Shown: positions 39,682 to 53,760 of the stretch, one piece after another | Numbering within the stretch: the first letter of the stretch is position 1 | Layout: each line of letters starts with the position of its first letter | NCBI RefSeq assembly: GCF_032854445.1 | Contig: NW_027017958.1 | Location: 124,001 to 188,000, forward strand | Length of the DNA: 64,000 nucleotides | Direction: 5' to 3' | Source: Liolophura sinensis | Lineage: Eukaryota; Mollusca; Polyplacophora; Chitonida; Chitonidae | Translations under genes and position numbers: made by a program | Notes under the pieces: model-generated | The model's input: the letters and a program-made list of their open reading frames with translations, nothing else | The model's database searches: none | Told to the model about the DNA's origin: nothing

Positions 39682-42600
39682 TATAATAGCATGCTCAGTT
39701 ACAAGATAAACATTGTAATCATTGTATTAGCATGCTCAGTTACAAGGTGAACATTGTAATCATTATATTAGCACGCTCAGTTACAAGGTAAACATTGTAA
39801 TCATTATAATAGAAAGCTCAGTTACAAGATGAAAATTGTAATCATAATAGAATATTCAGTTACAAGATGAACATTGTAATCATTAAAATAGCATGTTCAG
39901 TTACAAGGTGAACATTGTAATCATTATAAAAACATGCCCAGTTACAAGATGAACATTGTAATAGTTAAAATAGCATGTTCAGTTACGAATTCAACATTGT
40001 AATCATTATAATAGCATGCTCAGTTGCAAGATAAACATTGTAATCATTATAATATCATTTTCAGTTACAAGATGAAGATTGTAATCGACATAATAGCATG
40101 TTCAGTTACAAAATGAACATTGTCATCATTAAAATAGCATGTTCAGTTAAAAGGTGAACATTGTAATCATTATAAAAACATGCTCAGTTACAAGATGAAC
40201 ATTGTAATCATTATAATACCATGTTCAGTTACAAGGTGGACATTGTAATCAGTATAAAAGCATGCTCAGTTGCAAAATGGACATTGTAATCATTACATTA
40301 GCATATTCAGTTACAAGATGAATATTGTAATCATTAAAATGACATCATCAGTTACAAAATGAACATTGTATTCATTATATTAGCACGTTCAATTACAAGA
40401 TGAACATTGTAATCATTATAATAATGTGCTCAGTTACAAGGTGAACATTGTAATCATTACAATAGCGTGCTCAGTTACAAGATGAACATTGTAATCATTA
40501 TAAAAACATGCCCAATTACAAAATGAACATTGTAATAGTTATAATAGCATGTTCAGTTACAAAGTGAACATTGTAATCATTGTAATAGCATGTTCAGTTA
40601 CAAAGTGAACATTGTAATCCTTATAATTGCATGTTCAGTTACGAGATGAACATTGTAATCATTATAAAAACATCATCAGTTGCAAGGTGAACATTGTAAT
40701 CACTATACAAGCATGCTCAGTTGCAAAATGGACATTGTAATCATTACAAAAGCATATTTAGTTACAAGATGAACATTGTAGTCATTATAATAATGTGCTC
40801 AGTTACAAGGTGAACATTGTAATCATTACAATAGCCTGCTCAGTTACAAGGTGAACATTGTAATCATTATAAAAACATGCCCAGTTACAAGATGAACATT
40901 GTAATAGTTAAATTAGCATGTTCAGTTACGAAGTGAACATTGTAATCATTATAATAGCATGCTCAGTTGCAAGATAAACATTGTTATCATTATAATATCA
41001 TTTTCAGTTACAAGATGAAGATTGTAATCGACATAATAGCATGTTCAGTTACAAGATGAACATTGTAATCATTATAATAGCATGTTCAGTTACAAAGTAA
41101 ACATTGTAATCATTATAATAGCGTCAACGGTTACAAAATCATCATTGTAATCAATATAATAGCATGCTCAGTTACAAAATGAATATTGCAATCATTATAT
41201 TAGCATATTTTATTACAAGAGGAACAATGTAATCATTATTATAGCGTATGTAGTTACAAGATGAACATTGTAATCATTATAAAAACATCATCAGTTACAA
41301 AGTGAACATTGTAATCAGTATAAAAGCATGCTCAGTTGCAAAATAGACATTGTAATCATTACATTAGAATATTCAGTTACAAGATGAATATTGTAATCAT
41401 TATAATAACATCATCAGTTACAAAATGAACATTGTATTCATTATATTAGCACGTTCAATTACAAGATGAACATTGTAATCTTTATAATAACATCATCAGT
41501 TACAAAATGAACATTGTATTCATTATATTAGCACGTTCAATTACAAGATGAACATTGTAATCATTATAATATCATGCTCAGTTGCAAGATGAAGATTGTA
41601 ATCGACATAATAGCATGTTTAGTTACAAGATGAACATTGTAATCATTGTAATAGCATGTCCAGTTACAAAGTGAACATTGTAATCCTTATAATTACATGT
41701 TCAGTTACAAGATGAACATTGTAATCATTATAAAAACATCATCAGTTGCAAGATGAACATTGTAATCATTATAAAAACATGCTCAGTTACAAGATGAACA
41801 TTGAAATCATTATAATAGCACGTTCAGTTACAAGGTGGACATTGTAATCAGTATAAAAGCATGCTCAGTTGCAAAATGGACAATATAATCATTACATTAG
41901 CATATTCAGTTACAAGATCAATATTTTAATCATTATAATAACATCATCAGTTACAAAATGAACATTGTATTCATTATATTAGCACGTTCAATTACAAGAT
42001 GATCATTGTAATCATTATAATATCATGCTCAGTTGCAAGATGAACATTGTAATCGACATAATAGCATGTTCAGTTACAAGATGAACATTGTAATCATTGT
42101 AATAGCATGTTCAATTACAAGATGAACATTGTAATCATTGTAAAAACATCATCAGTTGCAAGGTGAACATTGTAATTAGTATACAAGCATGCTCAGTTGC
42201 AAAATGGACATTGTAATCATTACAATAGCATATTTAGTTACAAGATGAACATTGTCATCATTATAATAATGTGCTCAGTTACAAGGTGAACATTGTAATC
42301 ATTGCAATAGCGTGCTCAGTTACAAGATGAACATTGTAATCATTATAATAGCATGTTTAGTTACAGGATGAACATTGTAATAATTTAATAGCGTGTTCAG
42401 TTCCAAAATGAACATTGAAATCATGATAATAGAATGTTCAGTGCCAAGATAAACATTGCAATCATTATAATAGCATATTCAGTTACAAGATGAACATTAT
42501 AATAACCTAATACCGTGTTCAGTTACAAAATGAACATTAAAATTATTATAATAGCACGTTCAGTGACAAGGTGAACATTTAAATCATTATATTAGCATGC

Positions 42601-45600
42601 TCAGTTACAAGGTGAACATTGTAATCATTATAATAGCGTCAACGGTTACAAAATCATTATTGTAATTAATATAATATCATGCTCAGTTACAAAATGAATA
42701 TTGCAATCATTATATTAGCATATTTCATTACAAGATGAACATTGTAATCATTATTATAGCATATGTAGTTACAAGATGAACATTGTAATCAGTAAAAAAG
42801 CATGTTCAGTTGCAAAATAAATATTGTAATCATTATATTAGCCTGTTCAGTTACAAGATAAACATTGTAATCATAACAACAGCATGGTCAGTTACAAGAT
42901 GAACATTGTAATCATTGTAATAGCATGCTCAGTTACAAGATGAACATTGTAATCATTATAATAGCATATTCGGTTACAGGATGAACATTGCAATAACCTA
43001 ATACCGTGTTCAGTTACAAAATAAACATTAAAACTATTATAATATCACTTTCAGTGACATGGTGAACATTGTAATCATTATAATAGCATGTTCAGTTACA
43101 AGGTGATTTTTGTAATTACTATAATAGCATGTTCAGTTACAAGGTGAACATTGTAATCATTATAAAAACATGCTCAGTTACAAGATGAACATTGTAATCA
43201 TTATATTAGCATGTTCAGTTACAAAGTGGACATTGTAATCAGTATAAAAGCATGCTCAGTTGCAAAATGGACATTGTAATCATTACATTAGCATATTCAG
43301 TTACAAGATGAATTCTGTAATAATTATAATAACATCATCAGTTACAAAATGAACATTGTATACATTATATTAGCACGTTCAATTACAAAGTAAACATTGT
43401 AATCATTATAAGAGCGTCAACGGTTACAAAATCATCATTGTAATCAATATAATGGCATGCTCAGTTACAAAATAAATATTTCAATCATTATATTAACATA
43501 TTTCATTACAAGATGAACATTGTAATCATTATTATAGCATATGTAGTTACAAGATGAACATTGTAATCATTATAAAACATCATCAGTTTCAAGGTGAACA
43601 TTGTAATCAGTATAAAAGCATACTCATTTGCAAAATGGACATTGTAATCATTACATTAGCATATTCACTTACAAGATGAACATTGTAATCATTAAAATAA
43701 CATCATCAGTTACAAAATGTACATTGTATTCATTACATTAGCACGTTCAATTAGAAGAGGAACATTGTAATCATTATAAAAGCATGTTCAGTTACAAGGT
43801 GGACATTGTAATCAGTATAAAAGCATGCTCAGTTGCAAAATGGACTTTGTAATCATTACATTAGCATATTCATTTACAAGATGAATATTGTAATCATTAT
43901 AATAACATCATCAGTTACAAAATGAACATTGTATTCATTATATTAGCACGTTCAATTACAAGATGAACATTGTAATCATTATGATATCATGCTCACTTGC
44001 AAGATGAAGATTGTAATCGACATAATAGCATATTTAGTTACAAGATGAACATTGTAATCATTGTAATAGCATGTTCAATTACAAAGTGAACATTATAATC
44101 CTTATAATTGCATGTTCAGTTGCAAGATAAACATTGTAATTATTATAATTGCATGTTCAGTTACAAGATGAACATTGTAATCATTGTAGTAGCATGTTCA
44201 GTTACAAGATGAACATTGTAAACAGTATAATAGCGTGCTCATTTACAAAATGAACATTGTCATCATTATAATAGCATGTTCAGTTACAAGGTGAACATTG
44301 TAATCATTATAAAAACATGCTCAGTTACAAGATGAACATTGTAATCATTATAATAGCATGTTCAGTTACAAGGTGGACTTTGTAATCAGTATAAAAGCAT
44401 GCTCAGTTGCAAAATGCACATTGTAATCATTACATTAGCATATTCAGTTACAAGATGAATATTGTAATCATTTTAATAACATCATCAGTTAGAAAATGAA
44501 CATTGTATTCATCATATTAGCACGTTCAATTACAAGATGAACATTGTAATCATTATAATATCATGCTCAGATGCAAGATGAAGATTGTAATCGACATAAT
44601 AGCATGTTCAGTTACAAGATGAACATTGTAATCATTGTAATAGCAAGTTCAGTTACAAAGTGAACATTGTAATCTTTATAATTGCATGTTCAGTTACAAG
44701 ATGAACATTGTAATGATTATAAAAACATCATCAGTTGCAAGGTGAACATTGTAATCACTATACAAGCATGCTCAGTTGCAAAATGGACATTGTAATCATT
44801 ACAATAGCATATTCAGGTACAAGATGAACATTGTAATCATTATAATAATGTGCTCAGTTACAAGGTGAACATTGTAATCATTACAATAGCGTGCTCAGTT
44901 ACAAGGTGAACATTGTAATCATTATAATAGCGTCAACGGTTACAAAATCATCATTGTAATCAATATAATAGCATGCTCAGTTATAAAATGAATATTGCAA
45001 TCATTATATGAGCATATTATCATTACAAGATGAACATTGTAATCAATATTATAGCATATGTAGTTACAAGATGAACATTGTAATTATTATAAAATAATCA
45101 TCGGTTACAAGGTGAACATTGTAATCAGTATAAAAGCATGCTCAGTTGCAAAATGGACATTGTAATCATTACATTAGCATATTCACTTACAAGATGAATA
45201 TTGTAATTATTGTAATAACATCATCAGTTACAAAATAAACATTGTATTCATTATATTAGCACGTTCAATTACAAGATGAACATTGTAATCATTATAAAAG
45301 CATGTTCAGTTACAAGGTGAACATTGTATCATTATAAAAACATGCTCGGATACAAGATGAACATTGTAATCATTATAATAGCATGTTCAGTTACAAGGTG
45401 GACATTGTATTCAGTATCAAAGCATGCTCAGTTGGAAAATGGACATTGTAATCATTACATTAGCATATTCACTTACAAGATGAATATTGTAATCATTATA
45501 ATAACATCATCAATTACAAAATGAAGATTGTATTCATTATATTAGCACGTTCAATTACAAGATGAACATTGTAATCATTATAATATCATGCTCAGATGCA

Positions 45601-48600
45601 AGATGAAGATTGTAATCGACATAATAGCATGTTCAGTTACAAGATGAACATTGTAATCATTGTAATAGCATGTTCAGTTACAAAGTGAACATTGTAATCA
45701 TTATAAAAACATCATCAGTTGCAAGGTGAACATTGTAATCAGTATACAAGCATGCTCAGTTGCAAAATGGACATTGTAATCATTACAATAGCATATTTTG
45801 TTACAAGATGAACATTGTAATCATTATTATAGCATATGTATTTACAAGATGAACATTGTAATCCTTATAAAAACATCATCAGTTACAAGGTGAACATTGT
45901 AATCAGTATAAAAGCATGCTCAGTTGCAAAATGGACATTGTAATCATTACATTAGCATATTCAGTTACAAGATGAATACTGTAATCATTAAAATAACATC
46001 ATCAGTTACAAAATGAACATTGTATTCATTATATTAGCACGTTCAATTACAAGATGAACATTGTAATCATTATAATATCATGCTCAGTTGCAAGATGAAA
46101 ATTGTAATCGACATAATAGCATGTTTTTTTAAAAGATGAACATTGTAATCATTATAATAGCATGTTCAGTTACAAAGTGAACATTATAATCCTTATAATT
46201 GCATGTTCAGTTACAAGATGAACATTGTAATCATTATAAAAACATCATCAGTTGCAAGGTGAACATTGTAATCAGTATACAAGCATGCTCAGTTGCAAAA
46301 TGGACATTGTAATGATTACAATAGCATATTCAGTTACAAGATGAACATTGTAATCATTATAATAATGTGCTCAGTTACAAGGTGAACATTGTCATCATTA
46401 CAATAGCCTGCTCAGTTACAAGATGAACATTGTAATCATTATAAAAACATGCCCAGTTACAAGATGAACATTGTAATAGTTAAATTAGCATGTTCAGTTA
46501 CGAAGTGAACATTGTAATCATTATAATAGCATGCTCAGTTGCAAGATAAACATTGTTAGCATCTTAATATCCTTTTCAGTTACAAGATGAAGATTGTAAC
46601 CGACATAATAGCATGTTCAGTTACAAGATGAACATTGTAATCATTGTAATAGCATGTTCAGTTACAAAGTAAACATTGTAATCATTATAATAGCGTCAAC
46701 TGTTACGAAATCATCATTGTAATCAAAAAATAGCATGCTCAGTTACAAAATGAATATTGCAATCATTATATTAGCATATTTTTTTACAAGATGAACAATG
46801 TAATCATTATTATAGCATATGTAGTTACAAGATGAACATTGTAATCATTATAAAAACATCATCAGTTACAAGGTGAACATTGTAATCAGTATAAAAGCAT
46901 GCTCAGTTGCAAAATAGACATTGTAATCATTAGATTAGCATATTCATTTACAAGATGAATATTGTAATCATTATAATAACATCATCAGTTACAAAATAAA
47001 CATTGTATTCATTATATTAGCACGTTCAATTACAAGATGAATATTGTAATCATTATAAAAGCATGTTCAGTTACAAGGTGAACATTGTAATCAATATAAA
47101 AACATCATCAGTTGCAAGGTGAACATTGTAATCATTATAAAAACATGCTCAGTTACAAGATGAACATTGAAATCATTATAATAGCATGTTCAGTTACAAG
47201 GTGGACATTGTAATCAGTATAAAAGCATGCTCAGTTGCAAAATAGACATTATAATCATTACATTAACATATTCAGTTACAAGATGAATATTTTAATCATT
47301 ATAATAACATCATCAGTTACAAAATGAACATTGTATTCATTATATTAGCACGTTCAATTACAAGATGAACATTGTAATCATTATAAAAGCGTGTTCAGTT
47401 ACAAGGTGAACATTGTAATCATTATAAAAACATGTTCAGTTACAAGATGAACATTGAAATCATTATAATAGCATGTTCAGTTACAAGGTGGACATTGTAA
47501 TCAGTATAAAAGCATGCTCAGTTGCAAAATGGACATTGTAATCATTACATTAGCATATTCAGTTACAAGATGAATTCTGTAATAATTATAATAACATCAT
47601 CAGTTACAAAATGAACATTGTATACATTATATTAGCACGTTCAATTACAAAGTAAACATTGTAATCATTATAAGAGCGTCATCAGTTGCAAGGTGAACAT
47701 TGTAATCACTATACAAGCATGCTCAGTTGCAAAATGGACATTGTAATCATTACAATAGCATATTTAGTTACAAGATGAACATTGTAATCAATATAATAAT
47801 GTGCTCAGTTACAAGGTGAACATTGTAATCATTACAATAGCGTGCTCAGTTACAAGATGAACATTGTAATCATTTTAATAGCATGTTCAGTTACAGGATG
47901 AACATTGTAATAATTTAATAGCGTGTTCAGTTACAAAATGAACATTGAAATCATTATAATAGAATGTTCAGTGCCAAGATGAACATTGCAATCATTATAA
48001 TAGCATATTCAGTTACAAGATGAACATTGAAATCATTATAATAGCATGTTCAGTTACAAGGTGGACATTGTAATCAGTATAAAAGCATGCTCAGTTGCAA
48101 AATGGACATTGTAATCATTACATTAGCATATTCAGTTACAAGATGAATATTGTAATCATTATAATAACATCATCAGTTACAAAATGAACATTGTATTCAT
48201 TTTATTAGCACGTTCAATTACAAGATGAACATTGTAATCATTATAAAAACATCATCAGTTGCAAGGTGAACATTGTAATCACTATACAAGCATGCTCAGT
48301 TGCAAAATGGACATTGTAATCATTACAATAGCATATTTAGTTACAAGATGAACATTGTAATCAATATAATAATGTGCTCAGTTACAAGGTGAACATTGTA
48401 ATCATTGCAATAGCGTGCTCAGTTACAAGATGAACATTGTAATCATTTTAATAGCATGTTCAGTTACAGGATGAACATTGTAATAATTTAATAGCGTGTT
48501 CAGTTACAAAATGAACATTGAAATCATTATAATAGAATGTTCAGTGCCAAGATGAACATTGCAATCATTATAATAGCATATTCAGTTACAAGATGAACAT

Positions 48601-50037
48601 TATAATAACCTAATACCGTGTTCAGTTACAAAATGAACATTAAAATTATTATAATAGCACGTTCAGTGACAAGGTGAACATTTAAATCATTATATTAGCA
48701 TGCTCAGTTACAAGGTGAACATTGTAATCATTATAATAGCGTCAACGGTTACAAAATCATTATTGTAATCACTATAATATCATGCTCAGTTACAAAATGA
48801 ATATTGCAATCATTATATTAGCATATTTCATTACAAGATGAACATTGTAATCGTTATTATAGCATATGTAGTTACAAGATGAACATTGTAATCAGTAAAA
48901 AGCATGTTCAGTTGCAAAATGAACATTGTAATCATTATATTAGCCTGTTCAGTTACAAGATAAACATTGTAATCATAATAACAGCATGGTCAGTTACAAG
49001 ATGAACATTGTAATCATTGTAATAGCATGCTCAGTTACAAGATGAACATTGTAATCATTATAATAGCATATTCGGTTACAGGATGAACATTGCAATAACC
49101 TAATACCGTGTTCAGTTACAAAATGAACATTAAAACTATTATAATATCACTTTCAGTGACATGGTGAACATTGTAATCATTATAATAGCATGTTCAGTTA
49201 CAAGGTGATTTTTGTAATTACTATAATAGCATGGTCAGTTACAAGACACCCTTTGTAATTATTATAATAGCATCTTCAGTTACAAGATAAACATTGTAAT
49301 CATTATTTTAGCACATTTAGTTAAAACGTGAGGATTGTAATCGATATAATAGCATGTTCTGCTACAAGATAAATATTGTAATTATTGTAATGGCATTTTC
49401 ATTTACAAGGTGAACATTGTAATCATTATAATAACATGTTCACTTACAAGATGAACATTGTAATCATTATATTAGGACGTTCAGTTACAAGATGAACATT
49501 GTAATCATTATAATAGCATGTTCAGTTACAAAATGAACATTGTAATTATTATAATATCATGCTTAGTTACAAGATGAACATTGTTATCAGTATAATAGCA
49601 TGTTCAGTTACAACATAAACATTGTAATCATTATAATAGCATGCTCAATTACAAGATGAACATTGTAATCAGTATAATAGCATGCTCAGTTACAAATTTA
49701 ACAATGTAATCATTATACTAGTATGCTCAGTTACAAGATGAACATTGTAATCATTATAATAACATGTTCAGTTACCAGAGAGAACGACGTTAAAACCCAA
49801 GCACTCACTCAGTTACCAGATGAACATTGTAATCATTATATTAGGACGTTCAGTTACAAGATGAACATTGTAATCAATATAATAGCATATTCAGTTACAA
49901 AATGAACATTGTAATCATTATACTAGTATGCCCAGTTACAAGATGAACATTGTAATCAGTATAATAGCATGCTCAGTTACAAGATGAACATTGTAATCAT
50001 TATAATAGCATGTTCAGTTACCAGATGAACATTGTAA
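39682..50037 (+). repeat. 41-bp satellite array between the islands
   Basis: 10.36 kb of the same head-to-tail monomer, entirely without a gene. The part left of about 40480 is the right end of unit 1. The rest is the left satellite part of unit 2 and matches 27290-36846. No SINE remnant occurs until 49780. Confidence 0.96.
49780..49808 (+). mobile_element. SINE A 3'-end remnant, copy 7 (type II)
   Basis: Duplicate of the copy at 36589, 13191 bp away, in the second large unit. Flanks and type II base are unchanged. Confidence 0.85.
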
Positions 50038-50923
50038 GAATTATTTTTAGAATAAATCGCTTCCAAACTCTGGTATATTCACCTTAGTTTAACTAAACGC
50101 CATCATATCGTATTTAAGTTAATTACATGTAATATTGTAATAGGCATGTTCTTAAGTCAAGTGGCCCTTTGTTTAGCCTTTTAAAACGGAAACTACAGGT
50201 ATGCACATTTAAGAGAACTTATGTTTGTCCTTTTTTAAAACCATTTTCTTCATTCCTCAATGAAAAATACATGCATTGTTTCGCACCCCTATTTGCAGCG
50301 TACTGGCAATGGGCCAAATGTGTAGAATACGATATCTGTGAAATTAATCTGACTGCAATAAGATCAGAAAATTCGACCCCAATTCTTTGATGGTTTCTCT
50401 ACGGTTCTTCTATATCGGGACTAGTCTTGCTGACAATGGTAACTGATGCTCGTCGGCAGGTACACGTACGTTAATGAGATCAATAACTTTGTCTCTTTCT
50501 TTCAGGACAAATATGTACCTTATTAAACTAACGGTTTTGACAGATAAATGTAACAGCTCTGTGATCTCATCATGTTAGAAATGAAATAAAAAATGCGATA
50601 TAGACGTACTTGAGCTCCTAATATGTTTTTTCCAGAGTGCTTACGGTGGACTTCGTTTGGATTCTGTGAGGGTTTTGATAGGTCTGTTATATGTTAATTG
50701 TGGATTACTGAAAACTCGCACCACTAATATTATATGTACAAACATGTATGCTTAAAGCCTTCCTTTCACTAGGAAATAAAATAGCCTGAGTAGGAGCCTT
50801 GTCAGGTGGGGTTATGTATGGGAGGACTAAGGTTTGCCTGAAGTGAAAGACATAGGTACAGTAAATGGCGCAGAGACATACATGTCTTTACAAATAAATG
50901 TTATCTGATCGTCAGTTGCACAG

Positions 50924-51291
50924 ACCGGCCCGGATAGCACAGTTGGTAGAGCGTCCGCTTCGGGACCGGTAGATCCAGGATCAATCCTTGGTCGAGTCAC
51001 ACCTAAGACTTTAAAAGAGGAAGTTGTAACTTCCTCGTTTGGCGTTCAGCATGAAGGGGATAGTGCAACGACTGGTTGACCCGTTTCAGTATAATGGCTC
51101 GGGCGGGGCGGCTTACTTGCCTTCGGTAAGTCGTCTCAGTGATGCAGCACTAAATAAAAGAGCGGTGAAAATCCGTCCTCCTGCAACAAGGAGGCACATT
51201 ACACGTGCATGCACCCTAATGATTCCTTCGTCGTCATATGACTGAAAAATTGTTGAGTACGACGTTAAACCCCAAGCACTCACTCACTCAC
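50924..51291 (+). mobile_element. SINE A, copy 2 (duplicated with island 2)
   Basis: I see no differences from the copy at 37733, including the 12-bp TCAGTTGCACAG duplication (50912-50923 and 51292-51303). It shares the same insertion site, so it is a by-product of the 13.19-kb duplication and not an independent transposition. Confidence 0.88.
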
Positions 51292-51360
51292 TCAGTTGCA
51301 CAGCGACATACATGTCTATACAGAAAAATGCTATCTGATCGCAGTCAGTGTAAAATTCCT

Positions 51361-51491
51361 GACGGTGTTTACTGTGCAGCAGAGATTCAGGATGGTGCTT
51401 ACTGTGTAGCAGAGTTTCAGGATGGTATTTACTGTGCAGCAGAGATTCAGGATGGTGTTTACGGTGCAACAGAGATTCAGTATGGTGTTAA
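51361..51491 (+). repeat. 30-bp minisatellite, duplicate
   Basis: Same array as at 38170 with the same copy number and internal variants. The copy number has not changed since the 13.19-kb duplication, consistent with a recent event. Confidence 0.88.
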
Positions 51492-51743
51492 TTGATTTAA
51501 TCAACGATTCAGGAAAACACAGTGATCCAGGTTTAGAAGCTGCCTGACTTCAGGTTATATTAATATCTTGAAGTAATGATACTTCGTTGCTTGAAACCAT
51601 TTAAACATCCGAATTCCACTGACTCTGTCAACACGCTGGATGAAAGAATAAATTGGAGTGAAATCAGTTAGAGAAACACATGATTTTCTATCGGCCTCAC
51701 AACGTTTTACATTTTACTTACTTATTTAATTTTTGTTTGAGGA

Positions 51744-51929
51744 GGGCCTCAGTTACCGAGGGGGTCAGCACGCCATCGCCCTGCAATGGGCTTCCAACCG
51801 ATGCGGTCGCTGTGAGTTCAAGTCCAGCTCAGGCTGGCTTCCTCTTTTTGCCGTCCATGAGGAGGTCTTCTGGCAACCTGCGGGTAGTCGTGGGTTTCCC
51901 CCAGTACACCAAATAAATAAATAAATAAT
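51744..51929 (+). mobile_element. SINE B, copy 2 (duplicated with island 2)
   Basis: Same element as at 38553 with no difference noticed, B box at 51814-51825 and tail at 51911-51928. It was copied with the island. Confidence 0.75.
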
Positions 51930-52472
51930 GTTACGACCCAAACTGTCTGTATTATAAAGAGATGGCTTGTTCGAAATACACGACAGTTTAGCCGCACAAA
52001 AAAGTAACCAAAACCAGCAGATTTTATTTTTCAACAATTTATTACATTTAACAGGAACAGATAACAATACTTTTACAAGAGCTAAAATACTTAAGTTTAA
52101 CAAGAAATGATAGCAATATCTATACAAATACTAAAGTACTTACACAATGCTGAAAAATGCACAGAGGCAATATTTACAAGAGCGAAAGTCCACAGTATAA
52201 CTGAGTGTATGACGACATATACACAAAATTCCACAGACAGGGTCCGTGTACTAATAAGCACTGTGTACACAAGAGCACAAATTAAGCCTTTGAAGCCTTT
52301 GTTGCTAACTAGATAGCGTTTTAGATCTCTTGAAATGACACCTGAAAGGTTTGATTCAATTGTTGTGTAACAGTAATCACCGAATGACTGGATGATTGGG
52401 TTTGACGTCACATTGTAATGCAAGTATGAAAGAAAGATTCAAAGGTTGAAAGCAATCACTGCGCGGTGTTAC

Positions 52473-52688
52473 TTAAAAATCAGGTTGCCTTACACCTGTC
52501 AAGGCACGGGATACCACGGATTGCAGATAGTTCTCTGCTGATTTATTTTCATATTTTTTTGTCGATTGTTGAGAAACCTTGCTATAATGACTGAAAAGAG
52601 AAACGATCATAAAAGCTGCGGGGCCAAGTGTTCTCTGTAATCCCACATGGAACACTGGGGTTAGAGCTGATTTCCTAGCTGGCACCAT
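52473..52688 (-). other. Unassigned 71-codon open frame, island 2
   Basis: Duplicate of the frame at 39283-39498. It differs by a silent change (GGACC to GGGCC on the plus strand near 52623) and a two-base change near 52553-52558 that alters two adjacent residues (IN to KY). The frame stays open. The number of changes is too small to judge selection. Minus-strand AATAAA motifs lie at 52023-52028 and 52038-52043. Confidence 0.18.
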
Positions 52689-53760
52689 CTTTTAAGTGCC
52701 AATATTGAGAAATGCCTTCTATTTCTTCTCAACGATCAACGGTACAAAGATGCAGTTTGGACCTAATACACGCTAAAATGCTCATCTTATCCCCACACAT
52801 TATCCAGACTAAATCTTTCATTTTTCCCCTCAGCTGAAATAGACTAAATCCAGTTAAAGAGACTCGTGTTTTATAATAGCATGCTCAGTTACAAGATAAA
52901 CATTGTAATCATTATATTAGCATGCTCAGTTACAAGGTGAACATTGTAATCATTATATTAGCACGCTCAGTTACAAGGTAAACATTGTAATCATTACAAT
53001 AGAAAGCTCAGTTACAAGATGAAAATTGTAATCATAATAGCATGTTCAGTTACAAGATGAACATTGTAATCATTATAATAGCACGTTCAATTACAAGATG
53101 AACATTGTAATTATTATAATAATGTGGTCAGTTACAAGGTGAACATTGTAATCATTACAATAGCGTGCTCAGTTACAAGGTGAACATTGTAATCATTATA
53201 AAAACATGCCCTGTTACAAGATGAACATTGTAATAGTTATAATAGCATGTTCAGTTACGAAGTGAACATTGTAATCCATATAATAGCATGCTCAGTTGCA
53301 AGATAAACATTGTAATCATTATAATATCATTTTCAGTTACAAGATGAAGATTGTAATCGACATAATAGCATGTTCAGTTACAAAATGAACATTGTCATCA
53401 TTAAAATAGCATGTTCAGTTAAAAGGTGAACATTGTAATCATTATAAAAACATGCTCAGTTACAAGATGAACATTGTAATCATTATAATACCATGTTCAG
53501 TTACAAGGTGGACATTGTAATCAGTATAAAAGCATGCTCAGTTGCAAAATGGACATTGTAATCATTACATTAGCATATTCAGTTACAAGATGAATATTGT
53601 AATCATTAAAATGACATCATCAGTTACAAAATGAACATTGTATTCATTATATTAGCACGTTCAATTACCAGATGAACATTGTAATCATTATATTAATGTG
53701 CTCAGTTACAAGGTGAACATTGGAATCATTACAATAGCGTGCTCAGTTACAAGATGAACA

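Larger units (their letters stand above)
27290..40480 (+). repeat. 13.19-kb tandem unit 1 (satellite plus island)
   Basis: Sequence from about 27290 matches sequence from about 40481 at a constant offset of 13191 bp through the satellite and most of the island. The offset becomes 13190 after a 1-bp difference near 39062. The satellite part (27290-36846) shows only a handful of differences from its duplicate by eye. The edges are placed where the two copies stop agreeing and are uncertain by a few tens of bases because both sides are satellite. Confidence 0.85.
50038..52871. other. Non-satellite island 2 (duplicate of island 1)
   Basis: Duplicate of 36847-39681 with about 15 differences by eye (roughly 99.5% identity). 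Only about two lie in the first 2 kb, for example C to G near 50444, which puts a stop in an open frame present in copy 1. The rest lie right of about 52060. One is a 1-bp deletion near 52252. Edges with the satellite are the same as in island 1, so the pair arose by duplication, not by two insertions. Confidence 0.9.
40481..53760 (+). repeat. 13.19-kb tandem unit 2 (satellite plus island)
   Basis: Second copy of the large unit. It is near-identical to unit 1 until about 52000. The right part then shows more substitutions and an 82-bp (two-monomer) length gain between about 53040 and 53220, where the offset changes from 13190 to 13272. Agreement with unit 1 ends near 53777. Confidence 0.83.

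Noticed and set aside
52097-52423. 108-codon minus-strand frame in island 2
   Set aside because: In island 1 the same region is broken by a 1-bp difference near 39062, and the peptide is unrecognised. It overlaps the putative 3' untranslated stretch.
36847-52871. The two islands as long terminal repeats of a giant retroelement
   Set aside because: The interior is only satellite, with no gag or pol-like frames. The islands lack TG...CA ends, a primer-binding site and target duplication, and the duplication includes the flanking satellite.
27290-53760. 13191 bp being about twice the 6.59-kb HOR period
   Set aside because: The large unit contains a 2.8-kb island and a different monomer order, so the near 2:1 ratio is probably coincidence.
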